NCBI RefSeq assembly: GCF_900129205.1
Contig: NZ_FQUK01000026.1
Span: 1-36,808, forward strand
DNA: 36,808 nucleotides
Direction of reading: 5' to 3'
DNA from: Thermomonas hydrothermalis
GTDB taxonomy: Bacteria; Pseudomonadota; Gammaproteobacteria; Xanthomonadales; Xanthomonadaceae
How positions within the stretch are numbered: the stretch's first letter is position 1; the number at the start of each line of letters is the position of its first letter. Under the pieces are notes generated by a model. The model worked only from the letters and a program-made list of their open reading frames with translations, ran no database searches and was not told the origin of the DNA. The position numbers were made by a program, and so were the translations under genes. Shown here in pieces: positions 9,426 through 18,219 of this stretch.

Positions 9426-10721
9426 TCATTGGTCGATTCGCAAGGTTGCGCGCAGGGCATCGGCATCGTTGGCCAGCGGGATGGCGTGGCTTGGCCGTGC
9501 CAGCATCGATGCCAGCGCCTGAGGGGGCGGCACCGGGGTGTCCAGCAAAGGCTCGACCACCTCCGGGAACTTGGCCGGATGCGCGGTGGCCACCACCGCC
9601 CAGTCACCCGGCTCGCCACGCGCGCGCAGGCGATCCAGCACATCGGCAGCGCAGGCGGTATGCGGGCAGACGATGTGCCCTCGGTGAGCGCGGGTGCGCA
9701 CGATGGCGGCCCGGATCTGGGCATCGCTGACGGATTCGGCGTGCAGCGCAGCGCGCAGAGCGCAAGGATCCGGGTACAGCGCCTGCAGACGCTCGAAGTT
9801 GCTGGGGGCGCCCACGTCCATTGCGTTGGCCAGCGTGGCGATGGTGGGCTGTGGCGCATAGTCGCCGCCGGCAAAGAAAGCCGGCAGTACCGGGTTGGCA
9901 TTGCAGGCCAGCACCACCTGGCCAATCGGCAGCCCCATGCGTTTTGCCAGCAGGCAGGCCAGCGCGTTGCCGAGGTTGCCGGTGGGAATGACGAAGTTCA
10001 GCGTCCTGCCCGTGCTGCGCCAGTGCCGCAGGGCGGCATGGGCATAGTAGGCGGTCTGTGGCAGCAGCCGGCCCAAGCTGATGCTGTTGGCCGAGCCCAG
10101 TGGCACCTCGGCGCGGTAGGCAGCATCGGCCAGCAGGGTCTTGGCCATGCGCTGGCAGTCATCGAAGGTGCCGGCGACGCGGAAGGCGCGGACGTTGCCG
10201 CCGAAGGCGCCCAGGTGATGGGCCTGGCGCGGCGACACCCGGCCATCCGGGTACAGGATGGCGACGCGCATGCCGGGACGGCCGTGGAAGGCGGCGCCCA
10301 CGGCCGCGCCGGTGTCGCCGGAGGTGGCGACCAGGATCGTCAGCGGCCGGTCCCCTTGTGACAGTGCGCCCAGGCAGCCGGCGAGAAAGGCGGCGCCATA
10401 GTCCTTGAAGGCGGCGGTGGGGCCGTGGAACAGCTCCAGCAGGTGGTCGCCGGGCGCGCCGAACGGCACCAGCGGCGGCTCGATGGCGAATGCGTCATGG
10501 CAGATGTCAGGCAGGGCGGCGGCCAGCCGATCGCCGACAAAGAACGGCGCCAGCAGCCGGGTGGCAACGCCTGCCAGGGTGTCGGTGTCATCGAATGCGG
10601 CGGGGGTGAATGACGGCCACGTCTCCGGCATGTACAAGCCGCCATCGGGGGCAAGGCCGGCGGCAATGGCATCGGCAAGGGAAACGTGAGGGGCGACTCC
10701 GCACGTGCTGATGGCATTCAT
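9426..10721 (-). CDS. thrC: Threonine synthase
   Basis: ThrC is the PLP enzyme that turns O-phosphohomoserine into threonine, the last step of threonine synthesis. The 431-residue protein has the N-terminal domain [20 protein letters not shown], the PLP site [17 protein letters not shown] with Lys106 (E. coli Lys107), [14 protein letters not shown], and the [22 protein letters not shown] segment split across the fold. Length and motif order match the E. coli type. The ATG at 10721 overlaps the thrB stop (ATGA), so it is translated in coupling with thrB. It is the last gene of thrABC, and its expression should follow the leader control upstream of thrA. Confidence 0.96.
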   Translation of the reverse strand: MNAISTCGVAPHVSLADAIAAGLAPDGGLYMPETWPSFTPAAFDDTDTLAGVATRLLAPFFVGDRLAAALPDICHDAFAIEPPLVPFGAPGDHLLELFHGPTAAFKDYGAAFLAGCLGALSQGDRPLTILVATSGDTGAAVGAAFHGRPGMRVAILYPDGRVSPRQAHHLGAFGGNVRAFRVAGTFDDCQRMAKTLLADAAYRAEVPLGSANSISLGRLLPQTAYYAHAALRHWRSTGRTLNFVIPTGNLGNALACLLAKRMGLPIGQVVLACNANPVLPAFFAGGDYAPQPTIATLANAMDVGAPSNFERLQALYPDPCALRAALHAESVSDAQIRAAIVRTRAHRGHIVCPHTACAADVLDRLRARGEPGDWAVVATAHPAKFPEVVEPLLDTPVPPPQALASMLARPSHAIPLANDADALRATLRIDQ

Positions 10722-11650
10722 GGCAACACCTGTGCCGGAGGGCTGGCGATGGGCGTGACATGCAGGTCGCTGGCGACTCCGGCGGCTGCGAATGCCGCCT
10801 GCATGGCCGTGCCTGCCCGGGCGGCGGTGGCGGCGTCCTCGCACCAGGCGAATACGCTGGGCCCTGCGCCGGAAATGCTGGCTCCCATTGCGCCGGCTTG
10901 CAGTGCCGCCTGTTTCACGGCGGCAAAGCCGTGAATCAGCGGTGCACGCCGCGGTTCCACCAGCACATCGGACAGACCGGCGCGTACCAGCGCGGCATCG
11001 CCGCGTTCGCACCCCAGCAGAACTTGGGCCAGGTTGGCGCTTTGCGCGACGAACTCGGGCAGCGCGTAGGCACCGGCCAGCACCGCACGGGCATGGCGGG
11101 TTTCCAGCACGGCATGCGGGTGGACGACGGCGGCATGCCAGGCGGCCGGGACGTGGATCGCGATCAGGCGCTCCGGCGTGGCCAGTACCAGGCCGCCCAG
11201 CAGCATGGGGCCGACGTTGTCGCCGTGGCGGCCGCCGCTGGCCACCGCTTCGCCGGTCAGCGCATACGGGTACAGCGCTTGTGGCGACAGCGGGGTTTCC
11301 AGCAGCGCGTTTGCCGCCACCAAGGCCGCCACGCAAGAGGCGGCCGATCCGCCAAGCCCGGAGCCCAGCGGCAGGCCCTTGTCCAGCTCCAGCTCGAAGC
11401 CGAACGGCAGCCGCAGCGCCTCGCGCAGGGCGATCAGGGCGGCGCCTGCGGTGTTGTGGGCAGCGTCCAGCGGGAGATCGGTGACGCTGCCGCGGATGGC
11501 GGTGATGCGGACCGTGGGGGCATCGATCCGTCGCACCGTGGCGATATCGCCAATGCCGGCAATGCCATGGCCCAGCAGGTCGAACCCGACGCCGACGTTG
11601 CCGACCGAGCCGGGCGAAAACGCTCGCGCGTGCTGCCGTGGCGTGCTCAT
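10718..11650 (-). CDS. thrB: Homoserine kinase
   Basis: ThrB is a cytoplasmic GHMP kinase that phosphorylates homoserine with ATP. The 310-residue product has the N-terminal [20 protein letters not shown], the ATP loop [12 protein letters not shown] (94-105), and the C-terminal [15 protein letters not shown] motif that closes GHMP kinases. Length fits E. coli ThrB (310). The ATG at 11650 overlaps the thrA stop, and its own stop overlaps the thrC start, so all three proteins are likely made in step. Confidence 0.96.
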   Translation of the reverse strand: MSTPRQHARAFSPGSVGNVGVGFDLLGHGIAGIGDIATVRRIDAPTVRITAIRGSVTDLPLDAAHNTAGAALIALREALRLPFGFELELDKGLPLGSGLGGSAASCVAALVAANALLETPLSPQALYPYALTGEAVASGGRHGDNVGPMLLGGLVLATPERLIAIHVPAAWHAAVVHPHAVLETRHARAVLAGAYALPEFVAQSANLAQVLLGCERGDAALVRAGLSDVLVEPRRAPLIHGFAAVKQAALQAGAMGASISGAGPSVFAWCEDAATAARAGTAMQAAFAAAGVASDLHVTPIASPPAQVLP

Positions 11651-14127
11651 AGGGCGGCTCCCAGGCTGCCGGCCAGCCGCAGCAGGTCGGAGAACACGCC
11701 TGCGGCGGTGACCTCCGGCCCGGCGCCGGGGCCTTGCACGACCAGCGGGTTGTCACAGTAGCGGCGGGTAGTGAACGACACGCAGTTGTCCGTCAGGCGC
11801 AGGTGGGCAAAGGCATGGTCGGCGGGAAGCGCACGCAGCGCAACGGAGGCCTGGCCATCGTGCGTCAACCGGGCGACATAGCGCAGCACGCATCCCTGGC
11901 GACGGGCGGCGTCCAGCCTGGCCTGCATCGGTGCGTCGAGTGTGTCCAGGGCGGCCAGGAAACGGTCGCGGTCGGCCTCGCGCAGGGGTTCGGGCACCAG
12001 GTTTTCCACCTCCACGTCCTGAAGAGACAACGACAGGCCGCATTCGCGCGCCAGGATCACCAGCTTGCGCGCCACGTCCATGCCGGACAGGTCGTCGCGC
12101 GGGTCGGGTTCGGTATAGCCCAGCGCGTGGGCCTGCCGCACCAGCTCGGAAAAAGGCGTTTGGCCGTCGAATGAGTTGAACAGCCAGGCCAAGGTTCCGG
12201 ACAAGATGCCCTCGATGGCGATCAGCGTATCGCCAGTATCCAGCAGGTCACGCAGGGTGGAGATCACCGGCAGGCCGGCGCCCACCGTGGCCTCGTAGCG
12301 GAAGCGGGCGCCGCTTTTGGCTTGTGCCGTGCGGATCGCCTGGTAGCGCGCCAGCGGTCCGGCACCGGCCTGTTTATTGGGCGTGATCACGTGGATGCCG
12401 GCGGCCAGCCAGGCCGGATAGTGCTGCGCGACGCTGTCGCTGGCCGAGCAGTCGATGATCACGGCATGCGGCAGATGCGCATCCAGCAGGTGCGCGGCAA
12501 GGCCATCGAGGCCGGCGGCAGATGGTGGGCACTGCATCCGCGCCCGCCAGTCGCAGGCGTCGTCGTGCTCGAACAGCCATGCCGCATTGCGGCTGGCCAG
12601 CGCCCGCAGGCGCAGGTCGATCGCGTGCCGTTCCCGCAGTCGCGGCATGGCGCTTTGCAGCTGGTCCAGCAGGGCGCTTCCGACCTTGCCGGGCCCGATG
12701 ACCGCCAGTGCGATGGTTTGCGGCGACAGCCAGAACGCGGCGTGGACCGCACGCAAGGCGCGTGCGGCGGCGCTGCTGTCGATGGCCACCGAAATGTTGC
12801 GCTCCGAGGCGCCCTGCGCGATTGCGCGGATGTTGACGCGGGCGCGTGCCAGTGCCTCGAACATGCGTGCGGCCACGCCCGGGGTGCCGGCCATGCCGTC
12901 GCCGACGGCGGCCAGCACGCTGATTCCGGTCTGCACGGTCACGCCCTGGACCTGCGCGGTGGCCAGTTCCCGTGCGAAGGCGTCTTCGAGGGCGTCACAT
13001 GCCGCCTGCGCGTCGGCGTCGCGGACCACGCAGCAGATCGAGTGCTCGGAGCTGCCTTGCGAGATCATCACCACCGATATGCGTGCCGCATGCAGGGCGG
13101 CAAACACCCGTTCAGCCGTGCCGGGCACGCCGATGAGGCCCGTGCCTTCCAGGCATACCAGGGCAAGCTGGCTGCACAGTGTCAGGCCCTTGACCGGGCC
13201 GCGGCTGGCATGGTCGCCGTCGGCGTCGATCCGGGTACCTGGGAAGGCCGGGTTGAAGGTGTTGCGCATCAGGATCGGCAGGTTGCGCGCGATGGCCGGG
13301 GTCAGCGTCTGCGGATGGATGACCTTGGCGCCGAAGTAGGCAAGTTCGCAGGCTTCGCGGTAGCTCAAGGCCGGCAGCGGCACGGCTTCCGGCACGATGC
13401 GCGGGTCGGCCGACAGCACCCCGTCCACATCGCTCCAGAGGTGCAGCTCGTCGGCATCGAACAGGCTGGCGAAAATCGCGGCGGAGTAGTCGCTGCCATT
13501 GCGTCCCAGCGTGGTGGGAAATCCGTCCGGATCGCGAGCGATGAAGCCGGTGATGTTGACCCGGTGTTGTGGATGCGCACGTCGCCAGTCGGCCAGAAGG
13601 CGTGCGCTGGCATCCCAATCCACCAGGGCACCCAGATCGGTCTGCCGGACGACCAGCACGTCGCGAGCGTCCAGCAGGGCGTAGTCACCGCCGCGTTCGC
13701 GCAGATGCGCGTGCAGCAGCAATGTCGATAGCACTTCGCCCATGCCGTGGATGCGCTCCAGTGCCGCCCGGCCCGGTTGGCGCAGCAGGGCGACGGCGTG
13801 CAGCAGTGCGGCCAGTTCGTCGCAGTGCCGGTCGATCTGGGCCAACACTGCCTCGGGTCGGGCCAGCAATGCCTGGGCGGTGTCCAGGTGGCGCTGGCGC
13901 AGGCGCGTCAGGGGCTCATGCCAGTGGCCACCGCAGGCGGCGGTCTCGGCCAGGGCCACCAGTGCATCGGTGGTGCCCTGCATGGCCGAGGTGATCACGA
14001 TCTGGCGCTCGGCATCATCGGCCAGCACCAGGTCTGCGACATGCCGGATGCACGAGGCATCGGCCAGGGAACTGCCGCCGAACTTGTGCGCGCGGCAGGA
14101 CGGGGATGCTGAAGGTAACGTCGCCAT
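11647..14127 (-). CDS. thrA: Bifunctional aspartokinase / homoserine dehydrogenase I
   Basis: The 826-residue fused enzyme catalyses the first and third steps from aspartate to threonine. The aspartokinase part begins with KFGGSSLAD (15-23) and contains [12 protein letters not shown] and [19 protein letters not shown] pair of ACT domains follows (around [16 protein letters not shown] and [16 protein letters not shown]), the usual site of threonine feedback inhibition. The homoserine dehydrogenase part has the NAD(P) loop GPGKVG at 478-483, then [27 protein letters not shown] and [19 protein letters not shown]. Length equals E. coli ThrA (820). The ATG at 14127 has a perfect GGAGG only four bases upstream, held inside a hairpin described separately. 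It heads the thrABC unit. Confidence 0.96.
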   Translation of the reverse strand: MATLPSASPSCRAHKFGGSSLADASCIRHVADLVLADDAERQIVITSAMQGTTDALVALAETAACGGHWHEPLTRLRQRHLDTAQALLARPEAVLAQIDRHCDELAALLHAVALLRQPGRAALERIHGMGEVLSTLLLHAHLRERGGDYALLDARDVLVVRQTDLGALVDWDASARLLADWRRAHPQHRVNITGFIARDPDGFPTTLGRNGSDYSAAIFASLFDADELHLWSDVDGVLSADPRIVPEAVPLPALSYREACELAYFGAKVIHPQTLTPAIARNLPILMRNTFNPAFPGTRIDADGDHASRGPVKGLTLCSQLALVCLEGTGLIGVPGTAERVFAALHAARISVVMISQGSSEHSICCVVRDADAQAACDALEDAFARELATAQVQGVTVQTGISVLAAVGDGMAGTPGVAARMFEALARARVNIRAIAQGASERNISVAIDSSAAARALRAVHAAFWLSPQTIALAVIGPGKVGSALLDQLQSAMPRLRERHAIDLRLRALASRNAAWLFEHDDACDWRARMQCPPSAAGLDGLAAHLLDAHLPHAVIIDCSASDSVAQHYPAWLAAGIHVITPNKQAGAGPLARYQAIRTAQAKSGARFRYEATVGAGLPVISTLRDLLDTGDTLIAIEGILSGTLAWLFNSFDGQTPFSELVRQAHALGYTEPDPRDDLSGMDVARKLVILARECGLSLSLQDVEVENLVPEPLREADRDRFLAALDTLDAPMQARLDAARRQGCVLRYVARLTHDGQASVALRALPADHAFAHLRLTDNCVSFTTRRYCDNPLVVQGPGAGPEVTAAGVFSDLLRLAGSLGAAL

Positions 14128-14195
14128 GGAGCCTCCGATGGAAGCCCCGCGTCGTATCGAGTCGGGAAGCGCGCCCCGCCTCTCTCGCTGCGGGG
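14128..14195 (-). promoter_or_regulatory. thr operon leader: alternative hairpins, one burying the thrA ribosome binding site
   Basis: On the minus strand GGGGCTTCC (14148-14140) and GGAGGCTCC (14136-14128) pair over nine positions (two G-U) around a 3-nt loop, and the thrA ATG follows directly. The thrA Shine-Dalgarno GGAGG lies in this stem. Just upstream, CCCCGC (14195-14190) can pair with GCGGGG at 14179-14174. It can also pair with a second GCGGGG at 14150-14145, which would break the RBS stem. It could further pair through CCGCA with TGCGG inside the leader ORF. These exclusive pairings fit an attenuator. The first hairpin is not followed by a T-run, so control of translation seems more likely than termination. 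The pairings are seen; the mechanism is inferred. Confidence 0.65.
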
Positions 14196-14215
14196 TCGTG
14201 CACTGGGATGGTGGA

Positions 14216-14287
14216 TTATCCAGGCATGACCGACCGCACCGGCGGGGTACCGGTGGTGGTCGTGGTGGTGGTCATGCGGCTGGCCAT
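14216..14287 (-). CDS. thrL: thr operon leader peptide (Thr-rich)
   Basis: This short ORF ends 88 bp before the thrA ATG. It encodes a run of seven Thr codons (six ACC, one ACG), then Gly and an eighth Thr, then PPVRSVMPG and a TAA stop. A Thr-codon run just ahead of thrA is the classic sensing device of thr operon attenuation: scarce charged tRNA-Thr would stall the ribosome here. Two starts are possible: ATG at 14287 (23 residues) or ATG at 14275 (19 residues). Neither has a clear ribosome binding site; the first could be near the transcript's 5' end if the promoter below is right. Unlike the E. coli leader, no Ile codons are in the run, so control by threonine alone is suggested. The repeat CACCGG/CCGGTG (14255-14250 with 14242-14237) lies within the ORF and could be opened by a translating ribosome. 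Confidence 0.8.
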   Translation of the reverse strand: MASRMTTTTTTTGTPPVRSVMPG

Positions 14288-14294
14288 GGGGCGA

Positions 14295-14323
14295 CTGTGC
14301 TGCAGTGGCGTTGAGCGTGTCAA
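14295..14323 (-). promoter_or_regulatory. Candidate promoter of the thr operon
   Basis: A perfect -35 TTGACA (14323-14318) overlaps the stop codon of the upstream symporter gene. At 17-18 bp spacing the -10 region reads GCACAG/CACAGT, which is a poor match. If used, transcription would start near 14287, at or just before the leader ORF. Read-through from the symporter gene is the alternative. Confidence 0.4.
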
Positions 14324-15570
14324 GCCATGGTCGAAGGCGTGCCCTCCGGGGTGCCACCGCGCGCCTCTACCACCGCCATGGCGGTCATGTCGGCGGTGAC
14401 GTTGGCCACGGTGGCCAGGACGTCGGGAATGGCATCCACCGCCATCAGCACCGGCAGCGGTGCCACCGGCAGGCCCATCGCAGAGGTCACCGGCAGGTTG
14501 GTGGCCAGAAAGATCGCCTGGCCCGGCAGGCCCACCGAGCCCATGCTGACCAGCACGCTGAGCGCCACACCCGTGGCCAGTTGCGCCGCGCTGAGGTCGG
14601 CTCCCAGCGCCCAGGCGATGAAGCTGGCGGTGGCCAGGTACTGGATGGGTGATGCGATCCGGAACAGCGAGACCGCCATCGGCAGCACCAGCCCGGAGAC
14701 CTGGGCCGGCATGCCCAGCCGGGTTTGTGCACTGTCCAGCATCGCTGGCAGCGTGGCCAGTGAGGACTGCGTGCTGGCGGCCACCGCCTGCACTGGCACC
14801 AGTCCAGCGATGAAGTGGCGGAACCGCTGCTTGCCGATGGTGATCGCCACCGCAATCAGCAACACCACTGCCAGCACGTACAGCGCACACTCCAGCAGCA
14901 CGTAGATGCCCAGCGCCTGCAGCATGCCCAGGCCGGCGCGTGCGGTCAGCGCCAGTACCAGCGCGAAGATTCCAACCGGTGCCACCAGCAACACCCAATG
15001 CACGATCACCAGCATGGTTTGGCTGATCGCATCGAGTAGGCCGACCACCTGCGCACGCGGCCCAGGGGCGATCCGGGTCAGGGCGAAGCCGAAGAACAGC
15101 GCAAAGCTCACCAGCGGCAGCATGGCGCTGGCCGCAGCGGCGGCGACGGCATTGCTGGGGATCAAGGCCACCAGTGCGTCGGCCCAGCCGCCGGTGGCCG
15201 GCGCGGTTGCTTCGCCATGGCCGCGCAACGCCGCCGCAACCGCCGGGTCCGGTGTCAGGGACGACAGCGCCAACGGCGCCAGCAGCGCGGTCATCGCCCC
15301 GGCGCAAGCCAGCAGCACGACGAAACTCAGGATCGCCTGCCGCGCCACCCGCCCGGAGTGGGCGGCGTCGCTGGCCTGATTGATGCCCACCACCACCAGC
15401 GCGAACACCAGCGGCACCACGGTCATCTGCAGGGCGTTGAGCCACAGCCGGCCGAATGGATCGACCCAAGCCGCGACCTTAAGACCCATGGCCGGCGCCT
15501 GCCAGGCCAGCAGCATTCCCAGGACGATGCCGGCGGCAAGGCCGGTAAGGACGCGGGCGGTCTGGCTCAT
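14320..15570 (-). CDS. DAACS-family (dicarboxylate/amino acid:cation) symporter with unusual binding site
   Basis: This 416-residue inner-membrane protein has the glutamate-transporter (GltP/SstT) fold: eight or so hydrophobic helices, the first re-entrant hairpin as ASTQSSLATLP (265-275), the second as MGSVGLPGQAIF (343-354) and the last helix as DAIPDVLATVANVTAD (379-394). Compared with GltPh, the helix-7 cation motif NMDGT is replaced by FRIAS (303-307), and the substrate side-chain Arg397 is Ala386, while the Asp, Thr, Asn and Asp around it (379, 383, 387, 390, 394) are kept. Loss of that Arg suggests a neutral rather than acidic substrate. The ATG at 15570 has GGGAG upstream and gives the usual N-terminus. 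It ends 32 bp before the thr leader ORF on the same strand, so it might be transcribed into thrABC. Confidence 0.85.
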   Translation of the reverse strand: MSQTARVLTGLAAGIVLGMLLAWQAPAMGLKVAAWVDPFGRLWLNALQMTVVPLVFALVVVGINQASDAAHSGRVARQAILSFVVLLACAGAMTALLAPLALSSLTPDPAVAAALRGHGEATAPATGGWADALVALIPSNAVAAAAASAMLPLVSFALFFGFALTRIAPGPRAQVVGLLDAISQTMLVIVHWVLLVAPVGIFALVLALTARAGLGMLQALGIYVLLECALYVLAVVLLIAVAITIGKQRFRHFIAGLVPVQAVAASTQSSLATLPAMLDSAQTRLGMPAQVSGLVLPMAVSLFRIASPIQYLATASFIAWALGADLSAAQLATGVALSVLVSMGSVGLPGQAIFLATNLPVTSAMGLPVAPLPVLMAVDAIPDVLATVANVTADMTAMAVVEARGGTPEGTPSTMA

Positions 15571-15759
15571 CGGGGCGCTCCCGCTGTGGATGCATGGGGC
15601 TGTCGGGCGAGCAAGGGCAGGATGGGCATCGGCGATCGAGAGGGATTGGCAACAGGCGGCAAGCATGCCGCAGTCTGGCGGTCAGGTCAGCGCTGCGTCT
15701 CGGCAGATGCGACGGGTGCGGGCTAAAGTGACCCGACCATTCCAGCGCATCTTCGTCCC

Positions 15760-17154
15760 ATGGCCAAGCCAACTGCGAGTTCCCGCCGCCGCACCACCTA
15801 CGTCTGCTCCGAATGTGGCGCCGATTACGCCAAGTGGCAGGGCCAGTGCGAGGCCTGTGGGGCATGGAACACGCTGTCGGAGATCGCGCTGGAAACGGCG
15901 GCACAGGCCAGGTCGCCGGCTTCGCGCCGCAGCGGCTGGGCGGGCAAGGTGGACGCGCCGACGATCATGGCGTTGGCGGACGTGCAGCTGGATGCGCAGG
16001 CGCGCGCCTCGACCGGCATCGGCGAGTTCGACCGGGTGCTGGGCGGCGGGCTGGCCGAGGGCGCGGTGGTGCTGGTGGGCGGCGATCCCGGCATCGGCAA
16101 GTCCACCCTGCTGCTGCAGGCGCTGGCCAAGATGGCGCCCGTGCTGCCGGGCCTGTATGTCACTGGCGAAGAGTCGCTGGCGCAGGTGGCCGGGCGCGCA
16201 CAGCGGCTCGGGCTGCCGCTGGACGGATTGCAGGCGCTGGCCGAAACGTGCGTCGAGCGCATCCTCGAGCATGCCATCGCCGCCAAACCCCGCCTGCTGA
16301 TCGCCGACTCCATCCAGACCCTGTGGACCGACACCCTGACCGCCGCGCCCGGCTCGGTGTCGCAGGTACGCGAATCGGCCGCACGGCTGGTGCGGTTTGC
16401 CAAGGAAACCGGCACCGCGGTGTTCCTGGTCGGGCATGTGACCAAGGAAGGCGGCATCGCTGGTCCGCGTGTGCTGGAGCACATGGTGGACGCCGTGCTG
16501 TATTTCGAGGGCGATTCCGGCAGCCGCTTCCGCGTGCTGCGTGCGTTCAAGAACCGGTTCGGCGCGGTCAACGAGCTGGGCGTGTTCGCGATGTCCGACA
16601 GCGGCCTGCGCGAGGTGTCCAACCCGTCCGCGATCTTCCTGTCCGGCATGGGGGCGCCGCAGCCCGGCAGTTGCGTGATGGTCACGCGCGAAGGCACGCG
16701 CCCGCTGCTGGTGGAAGTGCAGGCGCTGGTGGACGCTTCGCCGCTGTCCAATCCGCGCCGCGTCGTGGTCGGGCTGGAAGGCAACCGGCTGGCCATGCTG
16801 CTGGCGGTGCTGCACCGCCACGGCGGGGTGATGGTGGGCGACCAGGACGTGTTCGTGAACGTGGTCGGCGGCATCCGTGTGCAGGAAACCGCCGCCGACC
16901 TGCCGGTGCTGCTGGCGGTGCTGTCCTCGCTGCGCAACACGCCGCTGGCCGGCAAGACCATCGCGTTTGGCGAGGTGGGCTTAAGCGGCGAGATCCGCCC
17001 GGTGCCCAACGGCGAGGAACGGCTGAAAGAAGCGGCAACCCATGGCTTCCAGCGCGCCATCGTGCCCAAGGCCAACGCGCCCAAGTCGGGCAGCTACAAG
17101 GGCATGGAGGTGGTGCCGGTGGCGCGGCTGGCCGATGCGCTGGAGCAGTGCTGA
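15760..17154 (+). CDS. radA: DNA repair protein RadA
   Basis: RadA (Sms) is a RecA-like ATPase that drives branch migration in recombinational repair. The 464-residue protein has the N-terminal zinc finger with Cys16, Cys19, Cys30 and Cys33, the Walker A motif GGDPGIGKST (107-116), the RadA-specific KNRFG motif (264-268) and a C-terminal Lon-protease-like domain with GEVGLSGEIRPV. It is full length and unbroken. The ATG at 15760 is the only start giving the normal zinc-finger spacing, though no good ribosome binding site precedes it. It is divergent from the symporter gene and convergent with ypjD, so it is probably transcribed alone. Confidence 0.96.
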   Translation: MAKPTASSRRRTTYVCSECGADYAKWQGQCEACGAWNTLSEIALETAAQARSPASRRSGWAGKVDAPTIMALADVQLDAQARASTGIGEFDRVLGGGLAEGAVVLVGGDPGIGKSTLLLQALAKMAPVLPGLYVTGEESLAQVAGRAQRLGLPLDGLQALAETCVERILEHAIAAKPRLLIADSIQTLWTDTLTAAPGSVSQVRESAARLVRFAKETGTAVFLVGHVTKEGGIAGPRVLEHMVDAVLYFEGDSGSRFRVLRAFKNRFGAVNELGVFAMSDSGLREVSNPSAIFLSGMGAPQPGSCVMVTREGTRPLLVEVQALVDASPLSNPRRVVVGLEGNRLAMLLAVLHRHGGVMVGDQDVFVNVVGGIRVQETAADLPVLLAVLSSLRNTPLAGKTIAFGEVGLSGEIRPVPNGEERLKEAATHGFQRAIVPKANAPKSGSYKGMEVVPVARLADALEQC

Positions 17155-17271
17155 GGCCTGCCTGCACTCCCCGGCGGGCAGGGGCGCGATCCTGGCGCGA
17201 CGGATTTCGGGCAGCTCTGAAATCACCGCCATCCATGGCCGACGGGAATCGCTGGCGTGTTCGGAGCGGCT

Positions 17272-18063
17272 TCAGATGGTGCGGTGGAGGAGCAGCTCCA
17301 GCACGAACTTGCTGCCGAAGAAGGCCAGCACCAGAAGAGCCATGGCGGTCAGGGTCCAGCCGACGGCGCGGCCTCCACGCCAGCCCAGTCGCCAGCGCCC
17401 CAGCAGCAGCGCCCCGAACACCAGCCAGGACAGTCCGCTGAGCACGGTCTTGTGCACCAGGTGCTGGGCGAACAGGTTTTCGACGAACACCACCCCGGTC
17501 AGCAGGGTGGCGCTGAGCAGCACGAACCCCAGCCCGATCGTGCGGAACAGCAGGGTTTCCAGCTCGGTCAGCGGGGGCAGGGCGCGCAGCCAGGCATGCA
17601 GACGGTGCCGACGCAGGGCGCGTTCCTGCGCCCACAGGAACATCGCCAGCAGGGCGGCCAGAGCCAGCGTGGCGTAAGCCAGCAGGGCCAGCCAGGCGTG
17701 CAGCTGCAGGCGCCAGTCGAGTGGGGAGGCTGTCCCGGTATGGCCATAGATCGCATAGCCAAGTAGCGACAGCGCGGCCAGCGGAAATACCACGATCCCC
17801 AGCGCCGGCATTCGACCGGTTCCACCGTAGCCGGTGGTCAGCACGGCCATCCCCAGGCCGACCAGCGACAGCGCTGCAAAAAAGTGCATGTCGGGCCCTT
17901 GCAGCAGGCGCCAGGCTTCGGCATGCGTTTCGGCATGGAATAGCGCAGCCAGCGCCGCCAGCGGCACCCAGCCGCGGCCGTGGGGATTGCCGGATGCGGC
18001 ATTGCGCCAGAGCAGGGTAGTGGCGGCCAGGTACAGGACGAGGGCAAGCAGGGGCATCAGCAT
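17272..18063 (-). CDS. ypjD: Inner-membrane CcsA/YpjD-like cytochrome c assembly family protein
   Basis: The 263-residue protein has about eight hydrophobic helices and the C-terminal half characteristic of the CcsA/CcmF/YpjD family: LQLHAWLALLAYATLAL, then a cytoplasmic ERALRRHRLHAWLRALPPLTELETLLFRTI loop region (about residues 147-176) and HKTVLSGLSWLVFGALLLGRWRLGWRG. His in LQLHAW and in LVHKTVLS are the family's conserved histidines. True CcsA proteins attach heme in cytochrome c maturation. The YpjD branch, found next to ffh in gammaproteobacteria, has no proven job, and the divergent ffh here supports this branch. The start may be ATG 18063 or ATG 18057. Confidence 0.85.
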   Translation of the reverse strand: MLMPLLALVLYLAATTLLWRNAASGNPHGRGWVPLAALAALFHAETHAEAWRLLQGPDMHFFAALSLVGLGMAVLTTGYGGTGRMPALGIVVFPLAALSLLGYAIYGHTGTASPLDWRLQLHAWLALLAYATLALAALLAMFLWAQERALRRHRLHAWLRALPPLTELETLLFRTIGLGFVLLSATLLTGVVFVENLFAQHLVHKTVLSGLSWLVFGALLLGRWRLGWRGGRAVGWTLTAMALLVLAFFGSKFVLELLLHRTI

Positions 18064-18162
18064 TGGTGCAAGTGTCGCACAGGCGCCAGTCGGTGCAATG
18101 CCATCGGGCAGTCGTTGGGCGGGCAGTTCGAGTGCAGTTGGCAGTCTCCATCCCTAAAGAGT

Positions 18163-18182
18163 GGGGATGTTCCCCTTATAAT
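18163..18182 (+). promoter_or_regulatory. ffh promoter -10 with a dyad in the spacer
   Basis: A perfect TATAAT (18177-18182) lies 38 bp before the ffh GTG. Directly upstream GGGGA (18163-18167) and TCCCC (18171-18175) form an inverted repeat where the spacer should be. No good -35 is seen at 17 bp; TTGGCA (18138-18143) is too far away. Confidence 0.6.
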
Positions 18183-18219
18183 CCGCCGACTGGTTCCCAA
18201 TCGATCAGGTCACTTCCGC

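Noticed and set aside
14171-14200. Stem CCCCGC/GCGGGG as an intrinsic terminator of the thr leader
   Set aside because: It is followed by CGCGCTTCCCG, not a T-run, so it is not a standard terminator; kept as part of the alternative fold only.
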